Positions 17,427 through 26,900 of a stretch of DNA of 34,890 bases are shown in pieces. Each line of letters begins with the position of its first letter. The stretch's first letter is position 1. The translations under genes were made by a program, and so were the position numbers. The notes beneath the pieces are model-generated. The model saw only the letters and a list, made by a program, of their open reading frames with translations. It did no database searches and was not told where the DNA came from. The DNA is taken from positions 1-34,890 of the forward strand of contig LFTO01000105.1 in the NCBI GenBank assembly GCA_001513335.1, written 5' to 3'. This stretch comes from Clostridiales bacterium DTU086. GTDB lineage: Bacteria; Bacillota; DTU086.

Positions 17427-18365
17427 CTATCCCTGGAGCAATCCCTGGACGATCATTTCTGTGGCCTCTTCTTCATCCAGGCCCCTGGCCATGAGGGTCT
17501 CCAGTTGGGTGCGGTTTACCCCGCCGATGGCTGCCTCATGGGTTACCTGGGCTTCCGGGTGGCGCACATCCACAACAGGAACCGCTTTTGCCCGGGCATT
17601 TTCCATGATGATTTCCGTACAGTCCACATGTCCCCGGGACTTGGCACCCAGGGCAATCATCTCATTGTATACATCCCCTACGGCGTTTCCCTTGAGGGCA
17701 ATCCTGCTCTTCAAGACGCCACGGGAATTTTCTCCTTTGAGGGTTCCTGCCTCACGGATCTTAATCAGGTCATCTCCATAGCCGTTGACCTTGGTAATCA
17801 TCTCCACCGTTGCGTGAGCGTCCAATTCGGCATCGTAGTCAATGTCCACATACCCGGCCCTCCCCCTGGGGAGGTTAAACTCCGTATAAAAATAGCTGTA
17901 TTCCCCCATGATAATCTTTGTCTTGGGGACTACTTTTACACCGCCGTTCATGCCGTGGAAATGGGTTTCATTATACTTGTACTCGGCTCCTTTGCCCAGG
18001 ATTATTTCCGCGTCCATGATGTGGGTTACTTTAACAGCATTGGGGAAGACGCAGTGGGCACTGACACTGGCACTGGCCCCGTCAAGTACTTCCACGTGCA
18101 TATCAATTTTCTGCAGGCCTTCTTCGGGCACAACACCAAAGCACATGTGTATCGGGCGGGCAATCTTTACCCCCTCTTCAACCACAATCTTCACCGCAAC
18201 CCCGTCTTTTGTCTCCCGGGGGTCAACGCGAAGCCCCGGTACCAGGTGTGCTCCCAATACCTTGTTTCCAGAAATAACTAAATGTGCAACATCGCTGTCC
18301 TTAAAGACTTCCGGCTGTCCTCCGGCGTCAGCGTAAACTTTGGCCATCTGCTCAAAGTGGTTCAT
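17427..18365 (-). CDS. SufB/SufD family Fe-S scaffold component (short, SufB-like)
   Basis: GYVDIDYDAELDAHATVEMITKV...GVLKSRIALKGNAVGDVYNEMIALGAKSRGHVDCTEIIM...VTHEAAIGGVNRTQLETLMARGLDEEEATEMIVQGLL is the SufB/D core. Confidence 0.92.
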   Translation of the reverse strand: MNHFEQMAKVYADAGGQPEVFKDSDVAHLVISGNKVLGAHLVPGLRVDPRETKDGVAVKIVVEEGVKIARPIHMCFGVVPEEGLQKIDMHVEVLDGASASVSAHCVFPNAVKVTHIMDAEIILGKGAEYKYNETHFHGMNGGVKVVPKTKIIMGEYSYFYTEFNLPRGRAGYVDIDYDAELDAHATVEMITKVNGYGDDLIKIREAGTLKGENSRGVLKSRIALKGNAVGDVYNEMIALGAKSRGHVDCTEIIMENARAKAVPVVDVRHPEAQVTHEAAIGGVNRTQLETLMARGLDEEEATEMIVQGLLQG

Positions 18366-19129
18366 TATTCTGCCACCTCCCGGGGGTACCTTTCATCAAT
18401 ACATGAGAGGCACTGGTCCGTATAGTAGTCTGCAGCCTCGGAGGGACTGCCTGTCTTGATAATATGCCCGGAACACAGCAGACTTGCCCTGTCAGCAATG
18501 CTGAGAATCTTATTGGAATGGGTAATCAGCAGAATCCCTATCCCCAGCTGTTTGAACTCTTCAATAATTTCGAATATCTTTTCAATGGCCAGGGTATCAA
18601 TACCTGAGTCCGGTTCATCCAGGATGACCACCCTGGGACGCATCAAGAGGATGGAAGCCAGTTCAACACGCTTCCTTTCGCCCCCGCTTAAACTCTTGTC
18701 TACACTTCTCTTAAGGTACTTCTGGGGGCTCAAGGCTACCTTTTCCAGGGCCTCACTGACAGTGTGCTGGAGGATTTTTCTGCCATTTCTGCTGTAGTCC
18801 TGGGCGTTTTTCAGGCTAATCCCCAGGTATTGTTCAACAGAAATCCCCTCAAAGCGGGCAGGTTCCTGCCAACCCATAGTCAGCCCTGCCTTGGCACGCT
18901 CGGTAACGGAATACCCGGTAATGTCTTTGCCTTCCAGGTAAATCCTGCCTTCATGGTCATTGTATCCTTCCAGTCCCATCAAAACATAGGACAGGCTGCT
19001 CTTGCCGGCCCCGTTGGGACCGATAACGGCATGGACCTCTCCCATTCCCAGGGAAAGGTTGACTTTATTCAATATCTGGGCGTTCCCTTTTTTCAGGGAA
19101 ACATCCTCTATCTTCAGCAATTCCATCAT
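18365..19129 (-). CDS. sufC: Fe-S assembly ATPase SufC
   Basis: Walker A (GPNGAGKSSLSYVLMG), LSGGERKRVELASILLM and VVILDEPDSGID are SufC signatures. Start reset to ATGATGGAA with an AGGAGG RBS (longer ORF in the track starts at 19174). Confidence 0.94.
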   Translation of the reverse strand: MMELLKIEDVSLKKGNAQILNKVNLSLGMGEVHAVIGPNGAGKSSLSYVLMGLEGYNDHEGRIYLEGKDITGYSVTERAKAGLTMGWQEPARFEGISVEQYLGISLKNAQDYSRNGRKILQHTVSEALEKVALSPQKYLKRSVDKSLSGGERKRVELASILLMRPRVVILDEPDSGIDTLAIEKIFEIIEEFKQLGIGILLITHSNKILSIADRASLLCSGHIIKTGSPSEAADYYTDQCLSCIDERYPREVAE

Positions 19130-19183
19130 CGTCCTCCTACTCTGCCCGGATTTTTGAAACCATACTAATTCCATATATTGATT

Positions 19184-19207
19184 AGAGGTGGCCGGTCAGC
19201 CACCTCT
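19184..19207. other. 9-bp perfect inverted repeat between the SLH gene and sufC
   Basis: AGAGGTGGC-CGGTCA-GCCACCTCT; no clear T-run in the minus direction, so not called a terminator. Confidence 0.6.
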
Positions 19208-19458
19208 GATTATTTTATAGAATTTTCCGAGTATTAGCAACAACGTCCTTTTAATCGCCATGTTTTACAATTGTTAATGTCACCATGTAAACTACCGGGG
19301 GAAATGTCTCCCCCCTCGTCCAAAGCCTTCCTAAATGGACACTTAAACAGTATAGATGAAAATTCTCCTTAAATTCCTTAAATACAGTAGCGTTTATAAT
19401 TAAAGGCCTAAATCTCAGCACCAGATTACCATAAATGAGAGTACGCAGTGGAAAATCT

Positions 19459-21006
19459 CTAATAGTTCAGTACCCTGTCCCTGTACTCGTACCTCAAATC
19501 ATCCTGGAGGTAGACGATAAACCTGTGGAGCAGGGCAGCCCCTTCAGCCCGGGTCAGGTTCTGGTTGGGGTTGGCGTAGCCGAATGCGTCACCTGAGATC
19601 AACCCGATGCTTCCAGCCGTAAAGAAAGCTTCTTTTGCCCAGTCAGGTATGCTGCCTGCATCCCGAAATGTGGGGACGGCATACACGGTCCCGTGGTTTT
19701 TGAATCCCAAAGCACGGATAAATGCTGTTATCGCCTGGGCTCGGGTAAGGGGTTCGTCCGGTGAAAAGCGCCCGTTCCCTGTTCCGGTAAGAAGGTTATT
19801 CTCGTATACCGCTTTTATATCTTTGTAGTAGGGGTGGTCTGTGCGCACATCTTCAAAGAAGAATTCATCTTCAGTGTCTTCCTTCAGTGGGTTCCCCCAG
19901 GGAAGAGTAATTCTCCGGGCAGGCGCAGTCTTCGTCTCCTCCCCGTCAGTCAATTCCAGTGCCTTGGCCAGTGCTCGGGCAAATTCTCCCCTGGTCATAT
20001 TGATGGTAGGACCGAAATAATTGCCGGCAGACATAACTCCCAGACCGGTCAAAATTTCCACATCACTTTTTGCCCAGTGTCCCGTCATGTCGTTAAAGCC
20101 GTACACCGGCAGGCGCTGGTAGACCGGGAAACTGTCCCTGCTCAAGGTGTCCGACCAGGAGTCCCAGCCTCCCCTTGACCTCCCGTTGGCATCCAGCTCA
20201 GGAAACCTGGCGTTATAGGTTAAGGCACTGCCGGCCTCCCGTACAAGGACATACCCGCCGGGAAAGCTGATAGCCAGGACATCGTTGGGCTGGTAGATGA
20301 TTTCGCTCCCTGTGCTGTAAGAAACGTCAGTCCTAAATGTTCCGGACCAGTCATCGGAGTAAACTGCCTCGCCTACTGTAATATTCCCCTTAAATGCCAC
20401 CGTACCGGAAATGTTCTGGGTTTCAGCAGTGCTCCAGGGGTTTTCGTAGCCTACGGACCTCCCCTGGAAAAAGACTTCCACGGTACCGTTTCCTCTGTTA
20501 AAGTCATATATTTTCCTGCCGCTCCAGTTACCGGTGAAGTAATCAGCAGCAGGTCTGTCATCGGCGATTACCGATTTGGTAAACTGAAAATCATCCAGTT
20601 GATAGTCATTATCTCCTATTTGAATCTTCTCCGAGAAAGACCTTATTTCCATAGTGGTTATGGTCTGTTTGTCTCGTTTTTCCTCGTTTATGGAAAAGGT
20701 GATATTGCAGGTAAGCTTAACACTCTCTTCAATATTTTCCAGGTCATAACGGAGCACAAGGGTACCGGTGCCGTTCCTCACTGTCTGCCGGGCATCGATC
20801 TTACCTGTTACAACAATAGGCTTCCCGGTAACAAAAATGACTTCCTGGTATTTGGTCTCGTCGTAGATTCCGCCGGAATTGTTCCGGGCATCCATGGCGT
20901 AAACAGGGATTATGCTCCCAAAAACAACTGTTAAAACTGTAAGCAGTGCAGTACAGACACGACTAGGATTCTTTTTTCCTCCCACCTCTGACTTCTCTCC
21001 TCTCAC
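19459..21006 (-). CDS. exported S-layer homology (SLH) domain protein
   Basis: Signal peptide; FNDMTGHWAKSDVEILTGLGVMSAG..FGPTINMTRGEFARALAKAL and FSPDEPLTRAQAITAFIRALG, NQNLTRAEGAALLHRFI (three SLH motifs). Confidence 0.93.
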   Translation of the reverse strand: MRGEKSEVGGKKNPSRVCTALLTVLTVVFGSIIPVYAMDARNNSGGIYDETKYQEVIFVTGKPIVVTGKIDARQTVRNGTGTLVLRYDLENIEESVKLTCNITFSINEEKRDKQTITTMEIRSFSEKIQIGDNDYQLDDFQFTKSVIADDRPAADYFTGNWSGRKIYDFNRGNGTVEVFFQGRSVGYENPWSTAETQNISGTVAFKGNITVGEAVYSDDWSGTFRTDVSYSTGSEIIYQPNDVLAISFPGGYVLVREAGSALTYNARFPELDANGRSRGGWDSWSDTLSRDSFPVYQRLPVYGFNDMTGHWAKSDVEILTGLGVMSAGNYFGPTINMTRGEFARALAKALELTDGEETKTAPARRITLPWGNPLKEDTEDEFFFEDVRTDHPYYKDIKAVYENNLLTGTGNGRFSPDEPLTRAQAITAFIRALGFKNHGTVYAVPTFRDAGSIPDWAKEAFFTAGSIGLISGDAFGYANPNQNLTRAEGAALLHRFIVYLQDDLRYEYRDRVLNY

Positions 21007-21038
21007 TTCCCCAGGGCACCCTGAAAGGCCACCCTAAA

Positions 21039-23582
21039 TCATTGAATGAAAATTATATATGCGCCCCGTCCGTCATGGATAATGTAAACCTTGTCCCCTG
21101 CATGGAGCATTCCTCTCCCCACACGCTCATTATCCTTGAAAATCAGAGCGTAACGGGTATCCAGCACAGCAGGGAAGCTGTTCTGCTTCCACTTGCCGGT
21201 AGCCTCGCTCCAGTTCATTTCCCTATCCAAGGAAATTCTACCACCGTTAACTGCCGCTATGCGTGCAACACTGGTCTTATCACCTTCAAAGTCCCCTTCT
21301 AAAATAATCATTGCGTGGACAAGCCCGTCACGGCTAACAGCAATAACGGAACAATCCTCGTATTCTCCACTGTACTGGGAATAGCGGAAGTCCCCAGGGG
21401 AAATTACTCTGGGGTTGTTCCTGTCCCTGGCGTCAATAATATAAGCCTCGGGAGACAAATCAAGGTCTTCGGACGAGCCCTCATCCTCCCACGAGTTTCC
21501 CTCAAACTCGCTGTAATCTTCCAGTACAAATTTCCTGCCGTCTACCTCTTCGAGCACCCCGCGGGCAATCTCATTATCCCCCGGGACAAAGTCCTCCCAA
21601 GCAATAAAAGTACCGTAATGCTTACCCTCCCGGAGGTTGGTTTCCATAAAGACACTAACACCTTCCGGGATGTCCCCGGCATCCAGGGACCTGCCGTTGT
21701 GCAGGGCAATTGTCCCCGGCCCTACAGTCCCGGAAACATCTTCAAGATAAATAGCCCCTGCAGCCCGGTCAACTTCATCCACAATGCTGCTGTACATCTC
21801 TGCAGGTCCTGACTGGGCAGAGAGCTTCAAACCTCTCACTCCTGCCCCGTTATCCGTAACCAGGGTGTACAGCTGCAGCCCCAAGCCTGCCTGAGCCAGC
21901 CAGTGAAGGTCAACAGCCTCACCGTCAAGATAGACAGGGGCACCGGGAGAGATGTTCAAAGTAAGGGTATTGCTGTACGGATACCAACCGCCGAAGAAAT
22001 ATTCCCTGGCATCCCGGATTACCACCCGGCCGTCAACAGGGTAAACTGCCTGAACGTACCCTTTATAAACATTTCCTGCAGCATTATTTGCACCGGCCAC
22101 CTCAACTCTTGACACATAGCTGCCGGAAATGCCGCCGTTTTCTATGTAAGCCAGCACCTTGTCACCTACCTGGACCCTGCTGGCAGGAATCAGTGAACCG
22201 CTGCGGGTAATCCGGGTATACTGGTCAATATCAAGAGTGACCCGGCCGTTGTTTGTTGACAGGGTCAGTTTCCTTGCCCCCACATCACTTACCTGTCCTT
22301 CGAGGACCTGGGTGTAAGCCATAGGATATGACTCTATAGCCGAAGAAGTTGTAGATCCCCTGATACCGGTAACGCTTCCCCCGGCAAGGGTAAGGGATAC
22401 CTCCTGGCCGTGGATCAAATCCTTCACAGAGGCCGCCTGGTTGTTAATACTAACAGAAACTGCGGACTTTAAGGGGTAAACCAGGTTTTTCCCCGAAGAA
22501 TCCCTGATGTTAATAGTCCTGTTGTCCGGTCCCAGTCCGGCAAAAATGCCCTTGAGGCTGCCGGCAGTGGAACCAACCACCTGGACGAACAAGACCTTGT
22601 TGTCAGTAGTAAGAATAAGCTTCACTGAGTCCCCTGATTTCAACAGGTCATGGAGGCCCAGTTTATTGCCCTTGTAAACCACAAAACCTTTCTTGGGACT
22701 GGCGGAGTTTGCCGGCACTTCCGAAGCGATCAGTACAAGGAGCTCCCCTGAATTATACTTTACTGTGTAGGAAATCTCCTTGACTATACCACCGTTTGTG
22801 GCTGCCCACACCTCGTCCCTTTTCGCAACATATCCTTCTTTAAACTGCAGGTTTCTGACTTCAGCCATCCTGGGGCTTACCTTGTCGGCAATAACAGCCA
22901 TTTCAGCACGGGTCACCTGTTTTTTCGGCTGGAATTTGCCGCCGGTGGAGCCTGCCATTATGCCTTCGTTAATCACAGCTGCCACCATGCCCATATACCC
23001 CGGCTTGATGCTCCTCCAATCCTGCATACTCTGCATCCTTGCCTGCTGGGCACCGTAGGCAGGATCAAGGTCCAGGCACCGGCCGCACCAGGCTGCAACT
23101 TCCTCACGGGTAGCAGGGCTGCGCCTTGCCTGTTCCAGGGCCTGCTGCTCTTCCGGGGCAATAATGCCTTCCCGGACTGCAACAGCTATGTAACCGTTCC
23201 CCCAGTATTCGGAGAGGTCTCTCCACTTTGTCCCCGCTGCCGCCGCCTGGGCTGCGGCCTGCTGGGCTTCTGCGTCCAGGCCTTTCAGGCTCAACAGCAT
23301 GGTAACAGCCTGCTCTTTGGTAACGGCAGCATTGGGCTTGAAGTACCCCTGGCTGCCCTGCATGAGACCCTGGGCGGCAACACGGTAAATGGATTCTTTT
23401 GCCCAGTGGCCGGAGACATCACGAAAGTTGATGGCTGACAAAACATTGTCAGTGCCGGTAATTCCTGAATAGGAACCCGCTGCTGCCGCCGGTTGGGGTG
23501 CTGTTGCGAGAGAGACGGCAGCTGCCAAAAGAACTGTAGTTATTTTCTTTGCTAAACCAAGTGAAAAGCTTCTCATCTCCAT
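21039..23582 (-). CDS. exported SLH domain protein (847 aa)
   Basis: Signal peptide; N-terminal SLH motifs FRDVSGHWAKESIYRVAAQGLMQGSQGYFKPNAAVTKEQAVTMLLSL and FQPKKQVTRAEMAVIADKV; long beta-rich C-terminus. Confidence 0.92.
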   Translation of the reverse strand: MEMRSFSLGLAKKITTVLLAAAVSLATAPQPAAAAGSYSGITGTDNVLSAINFRDVSGHWAKESIYRVAAQGLMQGSQGYFKPNAAVTKEQAVTMLLSLKGLDAEAQQAAAQAAAAGTKWRDLSEYWGNGYIAVAVREGIIAPEEQQALEQARRSPATREEVAAWCGRCLDLDPAYGAQQARMQSMQDWRSIKPGYMGMVAAVINEGIMAGSTGGKFQPKKQVTRAEMAVIADKVSPRMAEVRNLQFKEGYVAKRDEVWAATNGGIVKEISYTVKYNSGELLVLIASEVPANSASPKKGFVVYKGNKLGLHDLLKSGDSVKLILTTDNKVLFVQVVGSTAGSLKGIFAGLGPDNRTINIRDSSGKNLVYPLKSAVSVSINNQAASVKDLIHGQEVSLTLAGGSVTGIRGSTTSSAIESYPMAYTQVLEGQVSDVGARKLTLSTNNGRVTLDIDQYTRITRSGSLIPASRVQVGDKVLAYIENGGISGSYVSRVEVAGANNAAGNVYKGYVQAVYPVDGRVVIRDAREYFFGGWYPYSNTLTLNISPGAPVYLDGEAVDLHWLAQAGLGLQLYTLVTDNGAGVRGLKLSAQSGPAEMYSSIVDEVDRAAGAIYLEDVSGTVGPGTIALHNGRSLDAGDIPEGVSVFMETNLREGKHYGTFIAWEDFVPGDNEIARGVLEEVDGRKFVLEDYSEFEGNSWEDEGSSEDLDLSPEAYIIDARDRNNPRVISPGDFRYSQYSGEYEDCSVIAVSRDGLVHAMIILEGDFEGDKTSVARIAAVNGGRISLDREMNWSEATGKWKQNSFPAVLDTRYALIFKDNERVGRGMLHAGDKVYIIHDGRGAYIIFIQ

Positions 23583-23611
23583 TACCTCTCCAAACTTTGT
23601 TTTGCTAAATC

Positions 23612-23940
23612 AAGATCCTTCGCTTCGCTCAGGATGACAACCGGGGTGTCATGTCCCTACGAAAGTTTCTTCGCTTCGCTCAGGATGACTCCCAAGACGC
23701 TCAGGATGACACCCAAGTTGCTCAGGATGATACCTAAGGCGTTCAAAATAAAACCTTCCGCCTTGGATAGATACACTGATCCATATGTCATCCTGAGGAG
23801 GCAAAGCCAACGAAGGATCTTGGAGGCAAAGCCGACGAAGGATCTTGGAGGCAAAGCTGACGTTAGATCCTTCGCTTCGCTCAGGATGACTCCCTGGGCG
23901 CCGTATCTCTATCAAAGATCCTTCGCTTCACTCGGGATAA
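23612..23940. repeat. cluster of dispersed-repeat units (GATCCTTCGCTTCGCTCAGGATGAC family) in both orientations plus truncated units
   Basis: Direct copies near 23612-23639, 23666-23689, 23865-23890 and 23915-23939; partial GCTCAGGATGAC units near 23698-23730; inverted units starting near 23787 (gtcatcctgaggaggcaaagccaacgaaggatct). Confidence 0.9.
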
Positions 23941-23958
23941 CACCCAAGCAATTTTTAC

Positions 23959-26900
23959 TTAAAAGCTTGCCAGGAGGAAAGTGGTAGAGTTGTATGTGTA
24001 AGCCCTGGCAGTGCTAAGAGTAACCGTTGAACCCGGGGCTTTTGCCCAGGTACCATATAAGTTTCGGCTGTAAACCGCTGCATTTCTCAACATATATCCC
24101 GCCGGCACATCAAGAGTGATATTTACAGGATAAGAAAATAGACCCACTGCTTCGCTCTTTCCCCGGGACACAACCTCAAGCTGCAGGGAATAAACTCTGG
24201 AAATAACCTTGGCCCCGTAAGGCAAGTATGCCAGTGCGCTTTCCGCCTCCCTCTGCCCGGCATCGGTAAGGATTACCCTGACAACAGCCTCTCTCTTCTC
24301 CCTGCTGGAAAGGGAATTTAAAGCAGGAAGGTTCCACAGGGCTGAAGGTATGGAAATCCGGCAACCGGGTAAAATTATCCCAACCTCCCGGTCAATATCT
24401 TCAGCCACATCCCCATTTATCTGGACAATTTTCACAGGGTTCTTCTGTGATAGGGCATCGGTAAAATCAAAGGTATAGCTGCAGTCCCTCAGGGCAGTCC
24501 TGGTTGACGCTGCAAAAGTAACTGACCCCTGACCAAGGATAACCTGAACGTTTTCCTCTATTTCCTCCCGCTCCTCATCAGCCTCGGTCCTGCTGCTCCC
24601 GGATTTTGTCCTGGCGCTGTCTGTAGCGGAAAAGCCGGACAGGCCAAGTTCATTCACGGCACGGACCTGGAAGTAGTATGTTGTTCCAGGTTCCAAACCG
24701 GTAACATAATAGACGTTCACGTTGGATTTCGTCTGGTCCACGAAACGGTAATTGTCTTCCCCTCTCTCCCGGACATAGATTTCAAAGTAGTTGGCAAATT
24801 CAGAGGTATCCCATTCAAGTTTTATGGTGAATTTGTCAACAGGTGTTGCCTCCAGGGCCCCGGGGGTATCCGGTACTGTCCGGGACCTCTTGTATTCGAA
24901 GCCCCTTTCCAGGACAGCTTTTCCCCCGTCGGGATTAGTAACGGCAACATCCTGCCAACCCACCTCTCCCGGGGGAGTGACTGCCCGGATTTCATTGGCA
25001 GTTACATTTAGAATATCGGCATCTCTGCCGCCGATTTTTACAGAAACGCCTTTAGCAAAATTGTCGCCGATAATGGTAATTTCAGTTCCCCCTTCGGAAG
25101 GTCCCTGGTTGGGCGTTACCCGTCCAATAACAGGAAGTTCCACATATATAAAAGTGAAGCCGTTTTTCAGGGTAAAGGAACCCATATCATCATTTACAAC
25201 TGTCACATCGGCAGGACCTGGTTCTCCCCCAGGGGTGACTGCAGTAATCGTCTTATAATTCACGAAAATGATATCATGACACAGCTCACCACCAACATAG
25301 ACCTGGACACCTTCACGGAAGTCCCTCCCAGTCACGGTGATAACCGTCCCCCCGGTCTGGGGCCCCTTATTGGGGGATACAGAGGTAATTTGCGGTTCAC
25401 TCAAGGGAGTCATGTAGGTAAATCCCTGTTCCAGGGTAAAGCTGCCTCCGTCATAGTTGACGATAGTAACGTCCTTGGACCCCGGTGAATGAGCAGGTGT
25501 AACAGCTTTTATGGTAGTATCGTCCACTACCTGTACTCCGGTAGCTTCTTTGCCGCCGATAAATACCAAGGCGTCATCCCTGAAGTCCTTCCCGTAAATT
25601 TTTATTGGGGTGCCTCCCAGAACCGTCCCGGAGGCAGGTTCAATCATGGAAATTTCCGGCTTGCTGTCCGGTGCCAAGTATTTAAAGCCGTCCTTCAATA
25701 CAGCCTTGGCACCGTCATGGTTTACCACCCTAACATCATAAAACCCGATAACACCGTTGGGGGCAGGGGGTGTAACGATAAACAGTTCCTCTGTAGTTGA
25801 CCCTGTCCGAACTTCCGCTTCAACTGAAAGTTCACCCTGTTCAAAGTAAACAGCAGGAGCAACACTTAAGGAGCCTCCCAGGTATTCAACAACGAACTCC
25901 CGCCCGAATATGGTGATCTTGTCACCCCCGGCACGACTGCCGCTGTTGGGGTTTACGCTGAGGATTTCCGGAGCGGAACTGCGATAGGTAAATCCACCCT
26001 TCAAAGTCCCAGTTCCGAAATCCTCATTGACAACAGTAACATCCACCGTTCCTGCTTCCTGTGCAGGGGCAAGAGCCCGCAGTGTCTTATAATCCTTGTA
26101 TTCCACTACCGGAGCCTCAACGGCACCGAAATATACCTTGGCATTGACACGGAAATCAAGCCCTGTAATCGTTGTCCATGTGGTCTTGCCTGCAGGGCCA
26201 AATCCCGGTTCAACAGAGTCAACTTTAGGAGAACTTCCTGCCACCGCATAGGTAAAGCCGGTTTCTTGTTCCTCATCTCCATAGGTAAAGGACCCGCCGT
26301 CATAGTTTACAACTGTAACACACGTTTTCCCCGGACCGTGGGCAGGAGTAACAGCGGTTATTATCTCACTGTCCACAAGGACCACATCTGAGGCGGGAAG
26401 TCCGTCCAGGTACAGTCTTAAACCGGTCCTAAAATCTTTACCCTTGACAGTGATCTTCGTGCCGCCTGTGGTTGGGCCGCTGACAGGCATTACTGAAGTG
26501 ATTTCCGGTTGGCTGGCAGGTTTTCTGTATTCAAAACCGTCTTCCACTATGGCAATGCCAAAGGAGTTATCCGGGTTGATAACAGCAACGTCAACAAAGC
26601 CCAATTCCCCTTCAGGAGTATAGCAGGTAATCTTGTAGGTTTTGGAAGCAGCATCTTCCAAAGTAACAGTTACATTTTCAGCTTCGTTGCTGCCAAAGTA
26701 AACTTCCGCCCCTGAACGGAAATCCGTCCCCCGGATGGTAACGTATGTTCCGCCCTCTGTACTTCCGGTGTTGGGGGTAATGGAAGTGATTTTCATTTCC
26801 GTGGAAGGCACACGGTACTGGAAAATTGCATCCTTCGAAACCCCTGTACCCCCGTCAGGGTTGGTAACGGTAACTTTGTAATCACCCTCTTCATTGGGAG

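Noticed and set aside
17505-18281. 258 aa plus-strand ORF antisense to the sufB-like gene
   Set aside because: Lies fully within a strongly supported SufB/D coding region; low-complexity translation with no motif. A consequence of the high-GC codon pattern on the opposite strand.
18365-19174. Longer sufC start at 19174 in the ORF track
   Set aside because: MELVWFQKSGQSRRT extension lacks SufC similarity; a strong AGGAGG RBS precedes the ATG at 19129.
23612-23940. Possible CRISPR array
   Set aside because: Units vary in length and orientation, spacers are irregular and some are truncated repeats, and there are no cas genes; fits a REP-like dispersed repeat.
23634-23987. ORFs in the repeat cluster (plus 117 aa, minus 88 aa and 65 aa)
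   Set aside because: Peptides such as 'HPERSEGS' and 'SFASLRMTP' are translations of the dispersed repeat, not genes.
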